64,000 nucleotides of DNA from Rhizobium rhizogenes NBRC 13257 (GTDB lineage Bacteria; Pseudomonadota; Alphaproteobacteria; Rhizobiales; Rhizobiaceae), in contig NZ_BAYX01000008.1 of the NCBI RefSeq assembly GCF_000696095.1, positions 62,001 through 126,000 of the forward strand. The letters run 5' to 3'. A program made the position numbers and the translations under genes. The notes beneath the pieces are model-generated. The model saw only the letters and a program-made list of their open reading frames with translations, was not told the DNA's origin and ran no database searches. Numbering within the stretch: position 1 is the stretch's first letter; each line of letters starts with the position of its first letter. Positions 51,869 through 60,786 of the stretch are shown here, piece by piece.

Positions 51869-53368
51869 ATGTTGAAAATCAGCCAGATAACCGGCCTTCC
51901 CCTCCTGGCGGCGCTCTCCTTCTCGGTCGCCTTTGCCGGTCTTCCTATTGCCGAAGCGCCTGTCTTTCTGCGGACTGCGGTTGCCAAGGCCGACGGTGCC
52001 GACAGCATCGTCACGATTTCCGGCCTGAACACCAAGCGCACGTTGAAGCTCGGGCTCAACAAGGCGTTGGTGGTGGACCTGCCGGCGGATGCCCATGATA
52101 TTCTCGTGTCCGATCCCAAGATGGCGGATGCGGTTACGCGCACCTCGCGTCGCATCTATCTCTTCGGCAAGACGGTCGGACAGACGAATATCTTCGTCTT
52201 CGGTGCCAACGGCCAGGAGATCGTCAGCCTCGACCTGCAGATCGAGCGCGATATTTCCGGGCTGCAGGCCAATCTCAAGCGCTTCATCCCGGACTCCGAC
52301 ATCAATGTTGAGATCGTCTCCGACAATATCGTCCTGACCGGCTCGGTACGCACGCCACAGGATTCGTCCCGCGCCCAGCAATTGGCCGGGGCATTCCTCA
52401 AGGGTGGCGAGGCCACGACCCGCACCGAAACCGCCAGTGGCACCGGTGGCGACAGTTCGGTCGCTCTCTTCGCCGAGGGACGACAGACTTCGCAGATCGT
52501 CAATCTTCTGCAGATCGAGGGCGAGGATCAGGTGACGCTCAAGGTCACCGTCGCCGAGGTAAAGCGCAGCGTGCTGAAGCAGATCGGCTTCGACAATCTC
52601 GTCAGCAATTCCTCCGGCCTCACTGTCGCGCAGCTCGGTAATATCAGCAGCGATTCGACCGCTGCCACGGGCAATGGCGGCCTCAGCGCTTTGTTCAAGA
52701 CCGCGCTCGGCAAATACAATGTCAGCAGCTATCTCAATGCCATGGAACAGGCGGGCGCTGTACGCACGCTTGCGGAACCGACGCTGACGGCGATCTCAGG
52801 CCAGGCGGCGACCTTCAATTCCGGCGGCCAGACGCTCTATTCCGTCATCGACAGCGACGGCAACGTGACGATCACTCCATATACTTACGGCATCAGCCTT
52901 GCCTTCACCCCCGTCGTTCTCTCCGCCGGCCGCATCAGCCTGCATGTCCAGACTCAGGTCTCCGAGCCGACCGGCACTACGGGCGCTGCGACCTATAATC
53001 GGCGTGCGGCCGATACCTCGGTCGAACTGCCGTCCGGCGGCTCGATCGCTCTTGCCGGCCTTTTGAGCGACAATGTGCAGCAGTCCACCACCGGAACGCC
53101 CGGCGCTTCGAAGATCCCGATCCTCGGCGCGCTGTTCCGCCAGAAGACCTTTCAGCGCGACGAGAGCGAGCTGGTGATCATCGCGACGCCCTATCTCGTA
53201 CGGCCGGTGGCGCGCAATCAGATCGCCCGTCCGGATGACAATTTCTCGCCGACCAACGATGCCGGCGTCTTTTTTATGAACCGTGTCAACAAGATCTACG
53301 GCCGCAAGGATGCGCCGCCGGTCGCCGATGCCGATTTCCACGGCACGGTCGGTTTCATCTACAAGTGA
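51869..53368 (+). CDS. cpaC: Outer-membrane secretin CpaC
   Basis: The 499-residue product starts with a signal peptide, followed by the pilus N-domain, a BON-like middle (V-L-T-G-S-V-R-T) and a secretin domain at about residues 230-450, with G-G-Q-T-L-Y-S and V-E-L-P-S-G-G-S-I-A-L-A-G-L. It forms the outer-membrane pore for the pilus. ATG at 51869 follows GGGGCGGG; an ATG at 51851 overlaps the cpaB stop and would add six residues. Both are possible. Confidence 0.93.
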   Translation: MLKISQITGLPLLAALSFSVAFAGLPIAEAPVFLRTAVAKADGADSIVTISGLNTKRTLKLGLNKALVVDLPADAHDILVSDPKMADAVTRTSRRIYLFGKTVGQTNIFVFGANGQEIVSLDLQIERDISGLQANLKRFIPDSDINVEIVSDNIVLTGSVRTPQDSSRAQQLAGAFLKGGEATTRTETASGTGGDSSVALFAEGRQTSQIVNLLQIEGEDQVTLKVTVAEVKRSVLKQIGFDNLVSNSSGLTVAQLGNISSDSTAATGNGGLSALFKTALGKYNVSSYLNAMEQAGAVRTLAEPTLTAISGQAATFNSGGQTLYSVIDSDGNVTITPYTYGISLAFTPVVLSAGRISLHVQTQVSEPTGTTGAATYNRRAADTSVELPSGGSIALAGLLSDNVQQSTTGTPGASKIPILGALFRQKTFQRDESELVIIATPYLVRPVARNQIARPDDNFSPTNDAGVFFMNRVNKIYGRKDAPPVADADFHGTVGFIYK

Positions 53369-53379
53369 GGGGAACGATA

Positions 53380-54129
53380 GTGACGCACCCCTTTTCAACC
53401 GGATCAACGAGAGACCAAACGATGGCCAGCCTCGATCGTAATGCGCCCCGCACCGGCGGGCCGCGGTTTGCAGCGCTTGCCATGATTGTAATGGCCACCG
53501 CCGTCAGCGGTTGCGCAGGCTCCAGGGATGGCATGACCACCAGCGCCATCACCGACGACTATCGTCAGCGCCATCCGATCGTGTTGACGGACAAGGAACA
53601 CCGCGTCGACATTCCCGTTTCGGTCAGCGATCGCCGCTTGACCTCCGGCATGCGCGATACCGTGCGCGGCTTCGTCCAGGATTATCGCGCGCATGCCACC
53701 GGCACGGTGGAAATCATGACCCCGCGGGAATCGGCGAATTCGGCGGCGGCCTCCGCCCTGCGCCGGCAGATCCGCCAGGAACTGGTGGCGAGCGGCATCC
53801 CGTCGGCGCGCATCGCCGACAATTATTATCCGGCCGGCGGTCCCGGCGATGCCGCCCCGATCCGCCTCCGCTTCATGGCTACGGCGGCGGTCACCAATGC
53901 CTGCGGCCAATGGCCTGCGGATCTCGCTGACAATGCCTTCGACAATCAGAATTACTATAATTTCGGCTGCGCCACCCAGAACAACCTCGCCGCACAGGTC
54001 GCCAATCCGACCGACCTCATCGCGCCGCGTGCCATGACGCCGATCGATGCCGACCAGCGCAGCAAGGTGATCGACGCCTATCGCAGCGGCTCCACCGCAA
54101 CCAGCACCGCGTCAGTCAGCAGTTTCTGA
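53380..54129 (+). CDS. cpaD: Pilus assembly lipoprotein CpaD
   Basis: A CpaD-type protein of about 249 residues with a lipobox (V-S-G-C-A-G) behind a hydrophobic stretch. The mature domain has R-Q-R-H-P-I-V-L near residue 65 and, toward the end, the D-N-A-F-D-N-Q-N-Y-Y-N-F-G-C segment typical of CpaD. The function is a periplasmic partner of the secretin. Start options are GTG 53365, GTG 53380 (AGGGGAAC upstream) and ATG 53422; I favour 53380. The next gene follows after 37 bp. Confidence 0.9.
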   Translation: MTHPFSTGSTRDQTMASLDRNAPRTGGPRFAALAMIVMATAVSGCAGSRDGMTTSAITDDYRQRHPIVLTDKEHRVDIPVSVSDRRLTSGMRDTVRGFVQDYRAHATGTVEIMTPRESANSAAASALRRQIRQELVASGIPSARIADNYYPAGGPGDAAPIRLRFMATAAVTNACGQWPADLADNAFDNQNYYNFGCATQNNLAAQVANPTDLIAPRAMTPIDADQRSKVIDAYRSGSTATSTASVSSF

Positions 54130-54166
54130 ACATGAGAGCCAGCCGTCGCCGGAACAGGATAAAGTC

Positions 54167-55438
54167 ATGAGCGCCATCGATTACGATATCAGGCCGACCG
54201 CGGCGGACGCCGAGGATGCGCCGCGCACGGGCGATATCGAGAATATGCGGCCGTTGCCGCGCATTTCCGTGCATGCCTTCTGCGAGAGCGAGCAGCTGCA
54301 CCAGGTCATGGACCGATGTGCCAACGACCGGCGCATGTCCAAGGTCAATCTCAGGATCACCGGCGGCAGCACGGCGGCGGCGGCGAACATGTTCGCCTCG
54401 GCGCCGACGCCCAATCTGATCATCCTGGAAACCCGCGCCAATCCGCAGAACCTCCTGGCTGAGCTCGCGCCGCTCGCTGCCGTCTGCGATCCGACCACCA
54501 AGGTGGTGATCGTCGGCCATCATAATGATATCAGCCTTTATCGCGAGCTTATCCGCAACGGCATTTCCGAATATATCGTCCAGCCCGTGACGATGACCGA
54601 CATCATGGCGGCGATGGCGGCGATTTTCGTCGATCCCGACGCCGAGCCGATTGGCCGCAGCGTCGCCTTCATCGGCGCCAAGGGCGGGGTAGGGGCGTCC
54701 ACCATCGCCCATAATTGCGCCTTCGGCATCTCCAACCTGTTCTCGGTCGAGACCATTCTCGCCGATCTCGATCTGCCCTACGGCACCGCCAATATCGATT
54801 TCGACCAGGACCCGGCCCAGGGTATCGCCGAGGCCGTCTTTGCGCCGGAGCGTCTCGACGAGGTTTTCCTCGACCGCCTGCTGACCAAATGCTCGCAGCA
54901 CCTGTCGCTGCTCGCGGCTCCCTCCATGCTCGATCGCGCCTATGATTTCGAGGGCCAGGCTTTTCAGCCAGTGCTCGACGTCCTGCAGCGCAGCGCGCCG
55001 GTGACTGTCCTCGACATGCCGCATCTTTGGACCGAATGGACGCGCTCCGTGCTCTCCTCCGTCGACGAGGTGGTGATCTGCGCGGTGCCGGACCTTGCCA
55101 ATCTGCGCAACGCCAAGAACATGCTGGATGCGCTACGCAAGCTGCGTCCCAACGACAAGGCGCCGCATCTCATCCTCAATCAGGTCGGCATGCCGAAGCG
55201 ACCGGAAATCGGCCCCTCGGAATTCTGCGAGCCGCTGGAGACCGACCCGATCGCCATCATTCCCTTCGACATCAACCTGTTCGGCAACGCGGCCAATAGC
55301 GGCCGGATGATTTCGGAAACTGATCCGAAGTCGCCGATCGCCGAAACCTTCTCGCAGATATCGCACATCGTCACCGGGCGCGTCGCGCTCAAGAAGGCAA
55401 AGAAAGGCGGCCTGCTCGGCCTCCTGAAACGGAAGTAA
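54167..55438 (+). CDS. cpaE: Pilus assembly/localisation ATPase CpaE
   Basis: The 423-residue product has a receiver-like N-terminal domain (residues about 25-140) and a ParA/MinD-type ATPase domain with the deviant Walker A G-A-K-G-G-V-G-A-S-T near residue 170 and A-D-L-D-L-P-Y-G-T-A-N near 205. CpaE directs polar placement of the pilus machinery in relatives. It ends 82 bp before cpaF. Length and order fit. Confidence 0.93.
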   Translation: MSAIDYDIRPTAADAEDAPRTGDIENMRPLPRISVHAFCESEQLHQVMDRCANDRRMSKVNLRITGGSTAAAANMFASAPTPNLIILETRANPQNLLAELAPLAAVCDPTTKVVIVGHHNDISLYRELIRNGISEYIVQPVTMTDIMAAMAAIFVDPDAEPIGRSVAFIGAKGGVGASTIAHNCAFGISNLFSVETILADLDLPYGTANIDFDQDPAQGIAEAVFAPERLDEVFLDRLLTKCSQHLSLLAAPSMLDRAYDFEGQAFQPVLDVLQRSAPVTVLDMPHLWTEWTRSVLSSVDEVVICAVPDLANLRNAKNMLDALRKLRPNDKAPHLILNQVGMPKRPEIGPSEFCEPLETDPIAIIPFDINLFGNAANSGRMISETDPKSPIAETFSQISHIVTGRVALKKAKKGGLLGLLKRK

Positions 55439-55520
55439 TTGTTTGATTTCGCATGATCGGATTGGAAAGGCGGCTCGCATTTTTCGGGATCATGCTCAAG
55501 CGTAGAATTGGATCGACGGC

Positions 55521-57002
55521 ATGTTTGGCAGACGCGGAAATGAAGGTCCTGCAAAGAGCGGCGGCATAGCCCCTCCGCCGGCGCCCGCGCGCGCTCCATC
55601 CGCCGCGCCGCCCGCGACATCGACCATACTGGTCGAGCCGGCGCGCGAGGCCTCGCCGCAGCGCCAGCAGGTGCCGCCGCCCTCGATGCAGACGCCGACA
55701 CGCCGCCGGCCTGTTCGCACCGAGGAATATTACGACACCAAGTCGCAGGTCTTTGCCGCACTGATCGATACGATCGACCTCTCGCAGCTCTCCAAGCTCG
55801 ATGCCGAGGCCGCGCGCGAGGAAATCCGCGATATCGTCAACGACATCATCACGATCAAGAACTTCGCGATGTCGATTTCCGAGCAGGAGGAACTGCTCGA
55901 GGATATCTGCAACGATGTGCTTGGCTACGGCCCGCTGGAGCCGTTGCTCGCCCGCGACGACATCGCCGATATCATGGTCAACGGCGCCGGCCAGACCTTC
56001 ATCGAAGTCGGCGGAAAGACCATCGAATCGGAGATCCGTTTCCGCGACAATGCCCAGCTTCTGTCCATCTGCCAGCGTATCGTCAGCCAGGTCGGCCGCC
56101 GCGTCGATGAATCGAGCCCGATCTGCGACGCCCGCCTGCCGGACGGATCGCGCGTCAACGTCATCGCGCCGCCGCTGTCGATCGATGGCCCGGTGCTCAC
56201 CATTCGTAAATTCAAGAAAGACAAGCTGACGCTCGACCAGCTTGTCCGCTTCGGCGCCATCACGCCGGAGGGCGCGACGCTTCTGCAGATCATCGGCCGC
56301 GTTCGCTGCAATATCGTCATCTCCGGTGGTACCGGCTCGGGCAAGACAACGCTGCTGAATTGTCTCACCAACTACATCGACCGCCATGAGCGCGTCATTA
56401 CCTGCGAGGACACGGCCGAACTGCAGCTGCAGCAGCCGCACGTCGTCCGTCTCGAAACCCGCCCGCCGAACATCGAGGGCGAGGGCGAGATCACCATGCG
56501 CGACCTCGTCAAGAACTGCCTGCGTATGCGTCCCGAACGCATCATCGTCGGCGAAGTGCGCGGACCGGAGGTCTTCGACCTGTTGCAGGCGATGAACACC
56601 GGTCATGACGGCTCCATGGGCACGCTCCACGCCAACACGCCGCGCGAATGCCTCAGCCGTATCGAATCGATGATCGCCATGGGCGGCTACAGCCTACCGG
56701 CAAAGACGGTCCGCGAGATCATCTCCACCTCCGTCGACGTGATCGTCCAGGCAGCCCGCCTGCGTGACGGTTCGCGCCGCATCACCCAGATCACCGAGGT
56801 GATCGGCATGGAAGGGGACGTGATCATCACCCAGGACCTGATGCGCTACGAGATGGAAGGCGAGGACGCCAATGGCCGCATCATTGGCCGGCACATGTCG
56901 ACCGGCGTCGGCAAGCCGCATTTCTGGGATCGCGCCCGCTATTACAACGAGGAAAAGCGCCTGGCGGCGGCCCTCGACGAGATGGAAAACAACTCGAAAT
57001 AG
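55521..57002 (+). CDS. cpaF: Pilus assembly/traffic ATPase CpaF (TadA-like)
   Basis: A 493-residue hexameric secretion ATPase. A low-complexity proline/alanine-rich N-terminus of about 60 residues precedes the conserved N-domain; the nucleotide site is S-G-G-T-G-S-G-K-T-T near residue 270, with R-I-I-V-G-E-V-R-G-P-E near 335 (Walker B) and H-A-N-T-P near 370. It powers pilus extension at the inner membrane. The following tadB starts 10 bp later. Confidence 0.95.
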   Translation: MFGRRGNEGPAKSGGIAPPPAPARAPSAAPPATSTILVEPAREASPQRQQVPPPSMQTPTRRRPVRTEEYYDTKSQVFAALIDTIDLSQLSKLDAEAAREEIRDIVNDIITIKNFAMSISEQEELLEDICNDVLGYGPLEPLLARDDIADIMVNGAGQTFIEVGGKTIESEIRFRDNAQLLSICQRIVSQVGRRVDESSPICDARLPDGSRVNVIAPPLSIDGPVLTIRKFKKDKLTLDQLVRFGAITPEGATLLQIIGRVRCNIVISGGTGSGKTTLLNCLTNYIDRHERVITCEDTAELQLQQPHVVRLETRPPNIEGEGEITMRDLVKNCLRMRPERIIVGEVRGPEVFDLLQAMNTGHDGSMGTLHANTPRECLSRIESMIAMGGYSLPAKTVREIISTSVDVIVQAARLRDGSRRITQITEVIGMEGDVIITQDLMRYEMEGEDANGRIIGRHMSTGVGKPHFWDRARYYNEEKRLAAALDEMENNSK

Positions 57003-57012
57003 GACTTTCCCG

Positions 57013-58020
57013 ATGTTCGGTGTCGATCCGGTCGTGCTTTTGATTGTCGTGCTCGCAGCCGTTTCGGCGGCGGCGGTCTGCTACGGCGTCCTTTACTCCC
57101 AGATCGAGGCGCAGAAAAAGACGGACAGCCGGGTTAGCCGGGTCAAGGCGGCCGAGAGTGATCGCACCAAGGTCAAGGTGGCGCGCGACCGCGTGCAGGA
57201 AATGTCGAAGCGCCGCAAATCGGTGCAGGACACACTCAAGGATCTGGAGAAGCGCCAGGTCGAGAATACGAAGAAGAAGCAGTCGCTGAAGGCGCGCCTC
57301 GTGCAGGCCGGCCTGTCGCTGACACCGGCCCGTTTCTATGTCTTCAGCGTCCTGTTCGGCCTTTTCGTCATGGTCGTTGCCTTCCTTTTCGGCGCGCCGC
57401 TCGCCGTCATCGCCGGCCTGCCATTCGCCGCAGCCTTCGGCTTGCCGCGCTGGGTTGTCGGTTTCCTCATCAAGCGCCGGCAGAACAAGTTTCTGGAGGA
57501 GTTTCCGAATGCGCTCGATCTCATCACCCGCTCGATCCGCTCCGGCCTGCCGCTCAACGACGCGGTGCGCCTTGTGGCAAGCGAAGCGCGCGAGCCGGTC
57601 AGGACCGAGTTCCGCAGGGTCGTCGAAACACAGCAGGTCGGCCTCAGCATGACCGATGCCTGTGCGCGCATGAACAATCACATGCCGCTGCAGGAGGTGA
57701 ACTTTTTCTCGATCGTCATCGCCATCCAAGCACAGGCGGGCGGCAATCTCTCCGAAGCGCTGGGCAACCTCGCCAAGGTGCTGCGCGAGCGCAAGAAAAT
57801 GAAGGCGAAGGTGGTGGCGCTGTCGATGGAAGCCAAGGCATCGGCCGTCATCATTGGCGCGCTGCCCTTCATCGTCATGCTGCTCGTTTACCTGACCTCG
57901 CCGCAATACATGATGATCCTGTTTACCGACCCGCGCGGCCATCTGATTATGTTGCTTGCCGGCATCTGGATGGCATTCGGCGTCATCATCATGCGCCAAA
58001 TGGTCAATTTCGATATTTGA
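57013..58020 (+). CDS. tadB: Tad pilus inner-membrane protein TadB
   Basis: The 335-residue product is a GspF-like platform protein. After an N-terminal helix it has a long helical basic coil (V-K-V-A-R-D-R-V-Q, L-E-K-R-Q-V-E-N) and then the F domain with N-A-L-D-L-I-T-R-S-I-R-S-G and F-F-S-I-V-I-A-I-Q-A-Q-A-G-G-N-L-S, then hydrophobic helices at the end. The ATG at 57013 fits the operon order; the frame is open inside cpaF. It pairs with tadC. Confidence 0.94.
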   Translation: MFGVDPVVLLIVVLAAVSAAAVCYGVLYSQIEAQKKTDSRVSRVKAAESDRTKVKVARDRVQEMSKRRKSVQDTLKDLEKRQVENTKKKQSLKARLVQAGLSLTPARFYVFSVLFGLFVMVVAFLFGAPLAVIAGLPFAAAFGLPRWVVGFLIKRRQNKFLEEFPNALDLITRSIRSGLPLNDAVRLVASEAREPVRTEFRRVVETQQVGLSMTDACARMNNHMPLQEVNFFSIVIAIQAQAGGNLSEALGNLAKVLRERKKMKAKVVALSMEAKASAVIIGALPFIVMLLVYLTSPQYMMILFTDPRGHLIMLLAGIWMAFGVIIMRQMVNFDI

Positions 58021-58041
58021 TCGGAAGGAAAGACACAGCCC

Positions 58042-59019
58042 ATGGCCGATATTGCCGCCAAGTTGACCGACCCCGGCATGATCCTCGCCGTTTTCGTGGC
58101 GATTGCGGTCTTTGCCACATTCTACACGATTGCCGTGCCCTTCCTCGAGCGTGGCGATCTCAACAAGCGCATGAAGGCGGTCTCCACCGAGCGCGAGCAG
58201 ATCCGCGCCCGCGAACGTGCCCGGCTGAACACGGACGGCAGTAAGGCGTCTCTGCGCAGCCAGAATAACAAGAACGTCCGCCAGATCGTCGAGCGCTTCA
58301 ATCTCCGTAACGCGCTGGTGGATACCAACACCGTCAATCGCCTGCGCGCCGCCGGCCTGCGCTCGGAAAACGCGCTGAACATGTTCCTGGTGGCGCGCTT
58401 CCTGCTGCCCTTTCTGTTCCTGGCCGTCGCCGTCTTCCTGGTTTTCGGCCTCGGCTATTTCGCCGCCAAGCCCTTCGCATTCCGCCTTCTCGGCGTCATC
58501 GGCACCGCTTATCTGGGCTTCTACTCACCGAATATCTATATTTCCAACCGCGTAACCAAGCGGCAGAAATCCATCAAGCGCGCCTGGCCGGATGCGCTCG
58601 ACCTGATGCTGATCTGCGTGGAATCGGGCATTTCCATCGAGGCCGGCATGCGCCGCGTCTCCGAGGAAATGGCGGAGCAATCGCCGGCACTTGCCGAGGA
58701 AATGGTGTTGACCACGGCGGAGCTCTCATTCCTGCAGGATCGCCGCACAGCCTTCGACAATCTCGCCGCCCGCACCCAGATCGAAATCGTCAAGTCGGTG
58801 ACGCAGGCCCTGATCCAGGCGGAGCGCTATGGTACGCCCGTTTCACAGGCGCTGCGTGTAATGGCGCAGGAAGGCCGCGACGAGCGCATGAACGAGGCGG
58901 AAAAGAAGGCCGCCGCCCTACCGCCGAAACTGACCGTGCCGATGATCGTCTTCTTCCTGCCCGTCCTCATGGCCGTCATCCTCGGCCCGGCGATCATCCA
59001 GGTGATGGATAAGTTCTGA
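58042..59019 (+). CDS. tadC: Tad pilus inner-membrane protein TadC
   Basis: A 325-residue second platform protein. An N-terminal helix is followed by a coiled region (R-A-R-E-R-A-R-L-N) and an F domain with D-A-L-D-L-M-L-I-C-V-E-S-G-I-S-I-E-A-G, and a C-terminal membrane helix pair. It starts 21 bp after tadB and is the last of the colinear pilus genes on this strand. Confidence 0.93.
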   Translation: MADIAAKLTDPGMILAVFVAIAVFATFYTIAVPFLERGDLNKRMKAVSTEREQIRARERARLNTDGSKASLRSQNNKNVRQIVERFNLRNALVDTNTVNRLRAAGLRSENALNMFLVARFLLPFLFLAVAVFLVFGLGYFAAKPFAFRLLGVIGTAYLGFYSPNIYISNRVTKRQKSIKRAWPDALDLMLICVESGISIEAGMRRVSEEMAEQSPALAEEMVLTTAELSFLQDRRTAFDNLAARTQIEIVKSVTQALIQAERYGTPVSQALRVMAQEGRDERMNEAEKKAAALPPKLTVPMIVFFLPVLMAVILGPAIIQVMDKF

Positions 59020-59162
59020 CGAGGGAACTTGCTGACGACATCGAGAGCGTTTAACTTTCGATTCCGCGCAACTGGCAAGGTAAGATGGACGACCATCGAG
59101 GAGCGTGGGAAAGACAGCGCCGCTTGCCTGGGCAAATTTCTAACTGAAACGGGAGTTGCAGC

Positions 59163-59807
59163 ATGTCGTCCTTCGCCATCTTTTTCACCGTCATCGCAGC
59201 CGTCCTTATCGGCGCGGTCAGTCCCGGACCGAGTTTCGTCCTTGTGTCTCGCATTGCCGTTTCCCGCTCGCGTCAGGCGGGGCTGGCTGCTGCCTTCGGC
59301 ATGGGAACCGGCAGTGTCATCTTCGCGACCCTGGCCCTGTTCGGCCTGAGCGCGCTGCTGATGCAGGTCGAATGGCTGTATCTTGCCCTGAAGATCGCCG
59401 GCGGCCTCTATCTGATCTATATCGGCATCCGCATCTGGCGCGGCGCAGCGCAGGATCTCGCCCTCGACGCGCCGGCATCGCCCGCCGGAGCGAGCGTCGC
59501 GCGCAATTACTGGTTTGCGCTCGGCACGCAGCTCAGCAATCCGAAGACCGCGATCTTCTATGGCAGTATCTTTGCGGCCCTTCTCCCGGCGCAGCCCCCT
59601 CTCTGGCTGCTGCTCGCACTGCCGCCGGCGGTCTTTGTGATCGAGGCGGGCTGGTACACGGTGGTGACGCTTGCCTTCTCGTCAAACCGCCCGCGCGCGC
59701 TTTATTTGGGATCAAAGCTCTGGATCGACAGGGTAGCGGGTGCCGTCATAGGTGCTCTCGGCGCCCGGCTGGTGAGCGAGGGTCTGCCGCGGCATATCTG
59801 GCGCTGA
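59163..59807 (+). CDS. LysE-family translocator
   Basis: The 214-residue product has five to six helices and the LysE/RhtB pattern: G-A-V-S-P-G-P-S-F near residue 18, G-L-A-A-A-F-G-M-G-T-G near 40, L-I-Y-I-G near 82 and N-P-K-T near 132. This family exports amino acids such as lysine or homoserine lactones. It is convergent with a TPR lipoprotein gene, 4 bp away. A relation to the pilus is not evident. The solute is unknown. Confidence 0.9.
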   Translation: MSSFAIFFTVIAAVLIGAVSPGPSFVLVSRIAVSRSRQAGLAAAFGMGTGSVIFATLALFGLSALLMQVEWLYLALKIAGGLYLIYIGIRIWRGAAQDLALDAPASPAGASVARNYWFALGTQLSNPKTAIFYGSIFAALLPAQPPLWLLLALPPAVFVIEAGWYTVVTLAFSSNRPRALYLGSKLWIDRVAGAVIGALGARLVSEGLPRHIWR

Positions 59808-59811
59808 GGGC

Positions 59812-60639
59812 CTAGTTGACCGCCTTCTTGGCGCTGTCGCTGGCCGCGAGTTTCTGCCAGGAATTCTGCTGCGTCAGCATCCCGCGCAGATAGGCCACAT
59901 TGGCGTCGGCCTGTTGCTGTGTCAGCTCCTGACGGGCGATCTGCTCGGCCTCGGGGAAGCGGCCCTGCAGGCCGACGACGAGGGCGAGGTTCTGGCGCAC
60001 GCGGCTATCGGCCGCCTGCTGGCCGGCGGCGGAGCGAAGATAGCTCTCGGCGGTCTTCAGGTCACCGGTCAGCACATAGGACATTCCGAGATTGGAAAGG
60101 ATGGACGACTCGTTCGGGGCGAGCACGAGGGCGTCGCGATATTTGCCGCGGGCCTCGTTCGAGCGGCCGAGCTGGTCGAGGATCGCGCCTTCGGCCGAGA
60201 CCAGCCGCCAATCCGGCCGATCCGGCAGCTGCGCGCGGTCGATGGTCGCAAGCGCTTCCTGCAACTGACCGGCTGCCGCCTGGGCCTTGCCGTAGGCGGC
60301 CAGCACGCCGCGGTCGCTTGGATGGTTGATCGCCACCTGTTGCATGACGGCGAGCGCCTGTTCGTTGCGGCCGGTCATGCGCAGCACATTGGCGTAGTTG
60401 ACGCCGGTGTCGCGGTCCTTCGGATTGGTGTCGTAGGCCTTGCCGAGGGTAAGGGTTGCCCGAGCGAGGTCGGCACTGTCCATCTGGTCGATCGGCTTCG
60501 ACACCGTCGGGATCGATCCGGTCGTCATCTTGTCCTTGCCCGTCGTCGAGCAGCCCGCCAGCGCTAGCGCCAGAAGGGCTGCCGATGCGCCACGGAAAAG
60601 GAAAGTCTTGAGCAAAGACGTGGTGGAGGCGGCGGACAT
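59812..60639 (-). CDS. TPR lipoprotein, TadD-like
   Basis: The 275-residue product has a lipoprotein signal (L-L-A-L-A-L-A-G-C) and at least four helical repeats of the TPR type (R-N-E-Q-A-L-A-V-M-Q-Q, A-A-G-Q-L-Q-E-A-L-A-T-I, L-G-R-S-N-E-A-R-G-K-Y, T-G-D-L-K-T-A-E-S-Y-L). TadD proteins of this form assist secretin assembly in Tad systems. Next to the pilus cluster that is the likely role, though it is transcribed in the opposite direction and separated by the LysE gene. Confidence 0.88.
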   Translation of the reverse strand: MSAASTTSLLKTFLFRGASAALLALALAGCSTTGKDKMTTGSIPTVSKPIDQMDSADLARATLTLGKAYDTNPKDRDTGVNYANVLRMTGRNEQALAVMQQVAINHPSDRGVLAAYGKAQAAAGQLQEALATIDRAQLPDRPDWRLVSAEGAILDQLGRSNEARGKYRDALVLAPNESSILSNLGMSYVLTGDLKTAESYLRSAAGQQAADSRVRQNLALVVGLQGRFPEAEQIARQELTQQQADANVAYLRGMLTQQNSWQKLAASDSAKKAVN

Positions 60640-60786
60640 GTCCCTATCCCTGAATGTCAGAGTCCTGCGTCTGGCCTCAAATCGGAACAGGGAAAGGTTT
60701 GACGCAATGTTCGCTCCAGCAATAATCTGTTAACCCTAACAGACAGTTAACCAACGATTCCCTGAAATGACCGCCAAAGGATAGTC